Notes under the pieces: model-generated
The model's database searches: none
What the model saw: only the letters and a program-made list of their open reading frames with translations
What the model was told of the DNA's origin: nothing
Shown here: positions 58,796 through 64,000 of the stretch, piece after piece
Layout of the letters: every line of letters begins with the position of its first letter
Numbering within the stretch: position 1 is the first letter of the stretch
DNA from: Actinomadura sp. DC4
Lineage (GTDB): Bacteria > Actinomycetota > Actinomycetes > Streptosporangiales > Streptosporangiaceae
Assembly (NCBI RefSeq): GCF_030406325.1
Contig: NZ_JAUEQY010000026.1
Location: forward strand, 62,001 to 126,000
DNA: 64,000 bases
Reading direction: 5' to 3'
Program-made: the position numbers and the translations under genes

Positions 58796-59548
58796 TCAGC
58801 CGGGCAGCGTGCTGACCTCGCCGCCGTCGGCGAAGAGGATCGCGCCGTTGACGTAGCTGCTCGTGGGGCCGGCGAGGAAGGCGACGATCTCGGCGATCTC
58901 GCGGGGCTCCCCCGCCCGGCCCCGGGCATTGACCCGGTCCAGTACGGCGAGCTTGTCGCCGAACATGGCGGAGGTGCCCTCGGTCCTCACCGGGCCGGGT
59001 GAGACGGTGTTGACCCGTACCCCGCTGCCGCCGAACTCGGTCGCCCAGTAGCGGGTGAGGATCTCGACGCCGGCCTTGGACGCTCCGTGGGCGGCACCGA
59101 TCGGCGCGGGTGTCCTGGCGGCGCTGGACCCGATCGTGATGACCACACCGTGCCCTCGCTCGGCCATGGCCGGAACGAGCGCGCCGACCAGGAGGAACGG
59201 CGCTCGGGTGTTGACCGCGATGTGCCGATCGAACCCGGCGGCGTCGGTCTGCGCGGTCGGCGTGAAGTGGTAGACACCCGCGCCGTTCACCAAGATGTCC
59301 ACCTCACCCGCCTCCGCGGCCAGCCGCAGTGTGTCCTCGGCGTCGGCCAGGTCCGCGGCGACGAACCGGGCGGATCCGCCGCCCTCCGCGATCTCCTTGA
59401 CGACGGCGTCACCGCGGGCCTGGTCCCTGCCGTGCAGGACGACGCTCGCGCCCTGTTCGGCCAGGCGCTCCGCCACGGCACGGCCGATGCCCGAGGTCGC
59501 TCCGGTCACCAGGGCGATGCTGCCCCGCAAGGGCGTGCTGGCACTCAT
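58796..59548 (-). CDS. SDR-fold protein with His in place of the catalytic Tyr
   Basis: A 250-residue SDR (start MSASTPLRG): TGATSGIGRAVAERL, HGRDQARG, NGAGVYHF (second Asn replaced by Gly), Ser in TIGSSAARTP, and FADGG at the end. The YxxxK motif reads HGASK, so the proton donor is His instead of Tyr. It could work at altered pH or have another role. It is divergent from a MarR gene with a long inverted repeat between. Confidence 0.87.
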   Translation of the reverse strand: MSASTPLRGSIALVTGATSGIGRAVAERLAEQGASVVLHGRDQARGDAVVKEIAEGGGSARFVAADLADAEDTLRLAAEAGEVDILVNGAGVYHFTPTAQTDAAGFDRHIAVNTRAPFLLVGALVPAMAERGHGVVITIGSSAARTPAPIGAAHGASKAGVEILTRYWATEFGGSGVRVNTVSPGPVRTEGTSAMFGDKLAVLDRVNARGRAGEPREIAEIVAFLAGPTSSYVNGAILFADGGEVSTLPG

Positions 59549-59626
59549 AGGGATCCCTCTTTCCTGTTCACGTGGGTGCGTACGCGGCCGGGTCGCCGGA
59601 GGACGCACACCTTCCGCCAGAACTAT

Positions 59627-59665
59627 GCACGACAGATGTTCTGCTCGCAAGAACATCTGTCGTGC
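59627..59665. promoter_or_regulatory. Large operator: 16-bp perfect inverted repeat between SDR and MarR genes
   Basis: GCACGACAGATGTTCT and AGAACATCTGTCGTGC flank GCTCGCA. The core is AT-richer than surroundings. It lies 24 bp before the MarR start and about 80 bp before the SDR start, so MarR binding there would block both. The length would suit two dimers or one dimer plus a hairpin. Confidence 0.82.
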
Positions 59666-59689
59666 CGCATGGTGCGGTAGGTTGGCGGC

Positions 59690-60166
59690 GTGAGCGCTTC
59701 GACTTCAGCCGCCGGCCCCGGACTCGAAGGGGATCTGGGGTGGGCCATCCGCATGGTCTCCTCGGCCTTCCACCGAGTGGCCACCAGTTCCGTCGAGGAC
59801 CTGCCGGGTGGGCCGAGGGGCTATCTGGTCCTGGTCGCCCTGGCGTCCGGCGAACCGCCGTCCCAGCTCGCCCTCGCCCAGCAGGTGAACCTCGATCGCA
59901 CCGTCACGACGTACCTGCTCGACGATCTCGAGGCGCTTCAGCTGATCACCCGCCGGCCCGACCCCCGCGACCGGCGGGCACGCCAGGTCCTGATCACCGA
60001 AGAGGGCCGCGCCGAGCTCGAACGCACTCAGCGGCGCCTCACCCTCGCCGAGGAGCGCCTGCTGGCCGACCTCGACGAAGACGACACCCGCCGGCTACGC
60101 CTCCTGCTGACCCGCGTGGCCCAGACCGCCCAACGCGAGGCGCTGACCCCCGAGACCGACTGCTGA
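59690..60166 (+). CDS. MarR-family regulator
   Basis: A 158-residue winged-helix regulator from GTG 59690. LAIRMVSSAFHRV-like dimer helix, PSQLALAQQVNLDRTVTTYLLDDLEALQLITRRPDPRDRRARQVLITEEG is the recognition helix and wing (the DxRxxR is typical). It is divergent from an SDR gene; the large inverted repeat between is its likely operator. Its 3' end borders a patch of decayed genes. Confidence 0.92.
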   Translation: MSASTSAAGPGLEGDLGWAIRMVSSAFHRVATSSVEDLPGGPRGYLVLVALASGEPPSQLALAQQVNLDRTVTTYLLDDLEALQLITRRPDPRDRRARQVLITEEGRAELERTQRRLTLAEERLLADLDEDDTRRLRLLLTRVAQTAQREALTPETDC

Positions 60167-60189
60167 GTCTTCCGGCGACGGTGAGGTCC

Positions 60190-60560
60190 GCATCCGACTC
60201 GCGCTGATCCGGTCTTCGCGTCGAGCGCGGCCTGCCAGGGGATCGGCGTCGTGTTGCCGCCGGTGACCGGATCGAACGCCGGATAGCCGCCGGTCTCCCA
60301 GATGACCGTGACGCCCCAGGAGCGGAGGCGGGTGATGTTCTGCACGAACGCGGGGTGGGAGGTGTGCGCCCGGTTCGACGCCGGGATCGCCGCGATGGGC
60401 AAGCCGAGGCCGATGCCCTCCACGAGGATCCCGAGGGCGAGGGTGTCGCAGATCCCCGCGGCCCACTTGTTGATCGTGTTCACCGTCGCGGGCGCGACGA
60501 TCACCGCCTCGGCCGGCGGCAGAACGTCCGGCTCATCCGGATGCTTGTACTCGCCGACGG
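60190..60560 (-). pseudogene. Flavoprotein (PPC decarboxylase-like) remnant
   Basis: A frame without a start reads EYKHPDEPDVLPPAEAVIVAPATVNTINKWAAGICDTLALGILVE, then GLGLPIAAIPASNRAH and HPAFVQNITRLRSWGVTVIWETGGYP, PWQAALDAK. This is the FMN-binding core and second half of a small flavoprotein of the phosphopantothenoylcysteine decarboxylase-like group (APATVNTINKWA). The first ~60 residues are missing and the C-terminus runs on into unrelated sequence toward the MarR gene, so it is non-functional or severely truncated. Confidence 0.7.
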
Positions 60561-60619
60561 ATCTACGGAGGGCCGGCGATCCCCCGCCCCCGGCCCCGGA
60601 TACCGACCGCCGCCGGTCG

Positions 60620-60794
60620 TCAGCCCGGCAGGCGGCGTGGTCGTGGTTCCACGAACTCCCAGCCCATCGCCCTGCCACCGGCCAGTAGTTCCTCGACCGG
60701 CGGGTTGCGGGTCTCGTGCGTCGGCATGCTCGGTACCGTCGCCGGTTCTCCCAGGTCCTCGAAGAACTTCTCGAACCCGGCCGTAAGACACGGC
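60620..60794 (-). pseudogene. Cupin-protein C-terminal remnant
   Basis: Immediately after the oxidoreductase stop a frame reads LTAGFEKFFEDLGEPATVPS, then PPVEELLAGGRAMGWEFVEP, and stops. This is the C-terminal tail typical of small actinobacterial cupin proteins. The beta-barrel itself is absent. Together with the flavoprotein fragment it marks a deleted gene pair. Confidence 0.6.
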
Positions 60795-61763
60795 TCAGAC
60801 CTCCTCGGTGACCAGCACGGTGCGTACGCCGGGCACCTCGGGGGCGGTCCACACGGACTCCACGTCGGCCAGCGGAAGCGCACGGGCGGTGACCGCGATC
60901 CCGCCGCGGTCGATCTCGTCCACCAGCGCGGGCAGCTCCTCCAGGTAGGCCCGGGCGGACACGGCGCCCTGGCCGTTGCCCTGCAGCCGGAAGTTCGCCG
61001 AGCGCAGGGCGACGGAGGGCAGCTCGACGGTGGGACCGGCCATCGCGCCGATCTGGATCCAGTTCAGCTCACGACCGCGGTCCGTACGGCCGAGCAGCAG
61101 CGCCATGATCGCGGAGCCGGCCGGCCTGCCCCACAGGTAGTCGATCACCAGGTCCACCTCGGAGGCCGCCTCGGCCAGGGAGGCGTAGGTGTCGTCGGTG
61201 AGCGCGACCGTGGCGTCCGCGCCGATCTCCGGCAGCAGGGCGAGGCGGCCCTGGTCGCGTCCGGCGCCGACCACTCGTCCGGCGCCGAGTCGCTTGGCGA
61301 CCTGGATCGCCATCTGACCGGCATTGCCGGTGGCGCCCAGGATCAGCACCGAATGGCCGGTACGGATCGGCACCCGCCGGCGCAGCGCGACCCAGGACGA
61401 CATGGCCGGATTCATCGCGGCGGCGATCTTGACCACGTCGACACCGTCCGGCAGCGGGACGCACCGGCGCGCGTCGACGACGGTGCGGGTGGCCATCGGG
61501 CCGGTCAGCTCGTCGTCGGCCACGAAGTAGACCAGGTGGCCGTCCGGGAGCCGGCCGACGCCGTCCACGCCGGGGACCATCGGCAGCTCGCCGGTGCTGG
61601 TGTAGTGCCGGCCGGAGGCTCCGGTACGGACCCGGGGGTGCAGTCCGGCGGCGAGTAGGTCGAGGACCACCTCGTCCTCGCCGGCGGGTGCGGGCAGATC
61701 GTAGGACTCGTAGCGGGGCGGGTGGTCGAACGAGCGGACAACGGCGGCGTTGATCTCCATCAT
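60795..61763 (-). CDS. MDR-superfamily zinc-less quinone oxidoreductase-like protein
   Basis: A 322-residue MDR enzyme without the catalytic Zn Cys: GAGLHPRVRTGASGRHY in place of a GHE motif, MVPGVDGVGRLPDGHLVYF, cofactor loop ILGATGNAGQMAIQVAKRLGAGRVVGAGRD and DLVIDYLWGRPAGSAI. This is the quinone oxidoreductase branch, NADPH-dependent. It is the second gene after the Zn-ADH (12 bp between) under the TetR operator at 62745-62765. Substrate unknown. Confidence 0.88.
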   Translation of the reverse strand: MMEINAAVVRSFDHPPRYESYDLPAPAGEDEVVLDLLAAGLHPRVRTGASGRHYTSTGELPMVPGVDGVGRLPDGHLVYFVADDELTGPMATRTVVDARRCVPLPDGVDVVKIAAAMNPAMSSWVALRRRVPIRTGHSVLILGATGNAGQMAIQVAKRLGAGRVVGAGRDQGRLALLPEIGADATVALTDDTYASLAEAASEVDLVIDYLWGRPAGSAIMALLLGRTDRGRELNWIQIGAMAGPTVELPSVALRSANFRLQGNGQGAVSARAYLEELPALVDEIDRGGIAVTARALPLADVESVWTAPEVPGVRTVLVTEEV

Positions 61764-61775
61764 CGCTTCCTCTGG

Positions 61776-62708
61776 TCAGGGGTGCAGGACGACCTTGATC
61801 GCGCCGGCGGACCGGTCGGCGGCCACGCGGAACGCCTCGGCCGCGTCCGCCAGCGGGAAGCGGTGCGTGATGACGGTCTCCGCGATCACGGGCTGGTCCG
61901 CCAGCATCGCGGCCACGTCGGCGAACTCTCGGCGGCCGTCGCAGTGGTCGTACGCGACGGCGTTGATGTAGCTGAGTTCCTTCACCAGGCTCGCCGGGCC
62001 GGGGAACGTGGCGGTCTCGAAGTACACGGCGACCACGACGACACGGCCGCCCGGCCGGGCCAGTTCGGCACATCGGGCCAGCGCGGCCGGGCCGCCGGCC
62101 GCGTCGATGACCACGTCGTACCGCCCGTGCGGGAGCCCGGCGCCCAGCTTCTCGGCGGCGCGCTTCTGGTGCTCGTGGCGTGCCTCGACGTCGGCCTCGA
62201 ATCCCATCCGGCGGGCGGCCGCGACGGCCAGCAGGCCGACGGATCCGCCGCCCACGACGGCGACGCGTTCCCCGGCGACCAGCCGGGCCCGGCGTACCCC
62301 GTGCCAGGCCACCGAGCCCGGCTCGACCAGGCACGCGTCCTCCACCGGCAGCATGCCGGGGAGCGGGAGCAGGGTGAACTCCGGTACGACGATCTCCGTG
62401 GCCATCCCGCCGTCCCGGAAGATCCCCAGCACGCCGTGCCCCTCGGTGTCACAGCGCTGGACGTTGCCGCTCGCGCACTCCGCGCAGCTGCCGCAGTAGA
62501 GCGAGGGCTCGATCGCCCAGGCCCGGCCGTCCGGAGTGGTTCCGGCCGACTCGTGCCCGTACGTGAAGTCGCGCATCCCCAGGGCGGCTAACGACACGTC
62601 GGTGCCGCAGATCCCGGCAGAGGCGATGCGCAACCGCACGCCCGGCCCGGATGGCTCGTCGACCGTGACGGCGCGCATCCCGTATTCGGTGTTCCTGACC
62701 GCGAGCAT
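61776..62708 (-). CDS. Zinc-dependent alcohol dehydrogenase (MDR)
   Basis: A 310-residue enzyme; ATG 62708 has GAGGAG 6 nt upstream. Catalytic zinc ligands in ASAGICGTDVS (Cys) and TYGHESAG (His/Glu). Structural zinc loop CGSCAECASGNVQRC. Cofactor loop VVGGGSVGLLAVAAARRMG. It oxidises an alcohol or polyol with NAD(P). Codon 40 is TTA (62589-62591). First gene of a two-gene operon with the quinone oxidoreductase-like gene, controlled from a 21-bp palindrome shared with the divergent TetR gene. Confidence 0.92.
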   Translation of the reverse strand: MLAVRNTEYGMRAVTVDEPSGPGVRLRIASAGICGTDVSLAALGMRDFTYGHESAGTTPDGRAWAIEPSLYCGSCAECASGNVQRCDTEGHGVLGIFRDGGMATEIVVPEFTLLPLPGMLPVEDACLVEPGSVAWHGVRRARLVAGERVAVVGGGSVGLLAVAAARRMGFEADVEARHEHQKRAAEKLGAGLPHGRYDVVIDAAGGPAALARCAELARPGGRVVVVAVYFETATFPGPASLVKELSYINAVAYDHCDGRREFADVAAMLADQPVIAETVITHRFPLADAAEAFRVAADRSAGAIKVVLHP

Positions 62709-62744
62709 TGCTGTCTCCTCGATGACGTACACTAAGCGATCGAT

Positions 62745-62765
62745 GTTCACTTAGGCTAAGTGAAC
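62745..62765. promoter_or_regulatory. TetR operator: 21-bp perfect palindrome
   Basis: GTTCACTTAG and CTAAGTGAAC flank a single G, between the divergent ADH operon (37 bp away) and the TetR gene (30 bp away). An extra CACTAAG half-like element sits just upstream (62730-62736). Confidence 0.85.
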
Positions 62766-62794
62766 GCAGTTTGCTCCGCAAGAGAAGGGTTCGT

Positions 62795-63508
62795 ATGGAT
62801 GACGCCGCGCCGATCCGGGCCGGCTCAGCGGCCTGGTGGATCGCCCGGACCGAGAACGCCGACGACCGCCCGCGGCGCCGGCGGATGCTGTCACTCGTTC
62901 TGATCGCCGACACCGCGTTGTCCCTGCTGGACACCGAGGGCGCGGAGGCGCTGACCATGCGTCGTCTCGCCCAGCGGCTCCAGTGCAGTCAGGCCGCGCT
63001 GTACCGGCACGTCACCAGCCGGGACGAACTCCTGGTCGTCGCCATGGACCGGGCCGTGGTGCTGGGCCTGCCGTCACCGCCCGAGGGCCTGGACTGGCGG
63101 CGGACCGCGGAATGGCAGGCGCACGCGTTCCGCGATTTCCTGCTCGCGCATCCGGCACTGGTCGCGTTCATGCGCGGTACCGAACGACTGAGCCCGAGCT
63201 CGCTGGCCGGCCTGGAGTTCGCACTCGGCCAGTTCACGGGCATCGGCCTGAGCCTTCGCGAGGCGTACGCGACGGCGTCGGCGTTCGCCACGTTCGTGGT
63301 GGGCTCGGTGCAGTTCAACCTGGGCGTGGACACCGCGGACCCACAGGAGCAACGGATGCGCCAGAGGCTGTACGAGGGCCTGGACCCGCACCGGCACCCG
63401 ATCATGGTCGCTCACGCCGAAGAACTGTCCCGCATGGGCAGCCGGGAGGAGTTCGAGTTCGGCCTGGCCGCACTGCTGGACGGCGTCGAGGCCCGGATAG
63501 CGCGCTGA
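62795..63508 (+). CDS. TetR-family repressor
   Basis: A 237-residue regulator (start MDDAAPIRAG, AAGGG 5 nt upstream). DNA-binding region IADTALSLLDTEGAEALTMRRLAQRLQCSQAALYRHVTSRDELL, then a TetR_C_1-like helical domain. About 40 residues precede the HTH, longer than usual. It is divergent from the ADH/oxidoreductase operon with the 21-bp palindrome between, and probably represses it and itself. Confidence 0.92.
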   Translation: MDDAAPIRAGSAAWWIARTENADDRPRRRRMLSLVLIADTALSLLDTEGAEALTMRRLAQRLQCSQAALYRHVTSRDELLVVAMDRAVVLGLPSPPEGLDWRRTAEWQAHAFRDFLLAHPALVAFMRGTERLSPSSLAGLEFALGQFTGIGLSLREAYATASAFATFVVGSVQFNLGVDTADPQEQRMRQRLYEGLDPHRHPIMVAHAEELSRMGSREEFEFGLAALLDGVEARIAR

Positions 63509-63575
63509 GCCCGCCGGGATGAAGCGCGGCCGAAGCGGACGTGAAGCCGACGGGACCTTGACTTAGGGCGTCACC

Positions 63576-63595
63576 GGGAGTGCGTACACACTCCC
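63576..63595. promoter_or_regulatory. Inverted repeat upstream of the secreted-protein gene
   Basis: GGGAGTG and CACTCCC with a 6-nt centre, 27 bp before the start codon and just downstream of a TTGACT that could be a -35 box (63558-63563). It may be an operator or lie in the 5' leader. Confidence 0.4.
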
Positions 63596-63621
63596 CCCTT
63601 CGTCAGAAAGGAATCGCCGAC

Positions 63622-64000
63622 ATGCTCGGAACACGGACGGCCCCGGCGGGTAGAAAGTCATTGGCGCTGGCCATCGCCGCCGGCGCCGCCACGACGGTGG
63701 CGGCACTCACGGCGGTCGCCCCCGCGGCGCACGCCGCCACGCGGACGACCGCGAAGACCGTCGCCGCCGACAACTGCTGGAGCGCCAGCGGGCACTGGTG
63801 GTGCCACAACAGGGCCGGGGCGCCGGTCTGGTCGCGGGGAGACAACCCCGTCGTGGTCGGGTACATGAACACCACCACGAGCTGGTTCAACTGCCGCAAG
63901 GAAGGCGCGAAGAACAACAACGGTCCGCATCCGAACCGATGGGAGTGGACCGAGGCCGACAACGGCGCCTGGGGCTGGATGAAGGACTCGGACATCATCA
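63622..64000 (+). CDS. Small secreted protein, partial (3' end outside window)
   Basis: AAAGGA lies 9 nt before the ATG. A signal peptide (RKSLALAIAAGAATTVAALTAVAPAAHA) leads to a mature part with NCWSASGHWWCHNRAGAPVWSR, VVVGYMNTTTSWFNCRKEG and NGAWGWMKDSDII. The Trp/Cys-rich stretch and the VGYMNTTTSWF-type strands resemble small SH3-like secreted proteins of actinomycetes. The three Cys visible so far suggest disulfides. It is cut by the window edge; the rest is unknown. Confidence 0.8.
   Translation, partial: MLGTRTAPAGRKSLALAIAAGAATTVAALTAVAPAAHAATRTTAKTVAADNCWSASGHWWCHNRAGAPVWSRGDNPVVVGYMNTTTSWFNCRKEGAKNNNGPHPNRWEWTEADNGAWGWMKDSDII

Overview
The window is a contiguous stretch of high-GC actinomycete chromosome. 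Third codon positions are almost all G or C, coding is dense, and short same-strand overlaps of the ATGA, GTGA or TGATG type are frequent. The gene content fits a mycelial actinomycete with mycothiol and F420: a maleylpyruvate-isomerase-like mycothiol enzyme, an F420-type LLM oxidoreductase, a SARP regulator, a SigE-type ECF sigma factor and many Tat- or Sec-exported proteins. A Streptosporangiales or Thermomonosporaceae host is my guess, not a demonstration. I saw no rRNA, tRNA, CRISPR array, insertion sequence or prophage.

Layout. 0-7 kb: an ABC-F ATPase cut by the window edge, a TPR/Sel1 protein, a lipoprotein, a HupE-like membrane protein, a secreted purple acid phosphatase and a membrane-anchored DUF916-like protein. 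6.3-17.2 kb: a surface-polysaccharide and secretome block. It holds a processive-type GT2 coupled to a small membrane protein, a UDP-GlcNAc 2-epimerase (wecB), a membrane-anchored jelly-roll protein, a divergent DUF2334 deacetylase, a GH113-like lipoprotein, a protein of unknown function, a subtilase carrying an autotransporter-type repeat and a ricin-type lectin. The parts resemble an Ica/Pga exopolysaccharide machine with its own ManNAc-nucleotide supply. Four of its genes carry a rare TTA codon. Two of its proteins share a C-terminal GFDEDDxEF sequence, one of them only by a frameshift.

17-44 kb: ordinary accessory metabolism in small divergent regulator/enzyme pairs (three LysR, AraC, TetR, SDRs, hydrolases, LLM, VOC), with recognisable palindromic operators in several intergenic spaces. 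It also contains an ECF sigma/anti-sigma pair beside a GH27 alpha-galactosidase, a HEAT-repeat protein, a beta-lactamase-fold protein, an MBL-fold protein and an orphan barstar.

44-55 kb: a drug- or envelope-stress-type island with two ABC-2 exporters, two NarL-type two-component systems and a 1042-residue SARP/NB-ARC/TPR regulator between them. 55-57 kb: a YeeE/YedE sulfur-transport pair translationally coupled to a cysteine-motif protein with a proline-rich tandem repeat. 57-64 kb: TetR/SDR, SDR/MarR and ADH/TetR divergent pairs with strong palindromes, two patches of decayed genes, and the start of a small secreted protein cut by the right edge.
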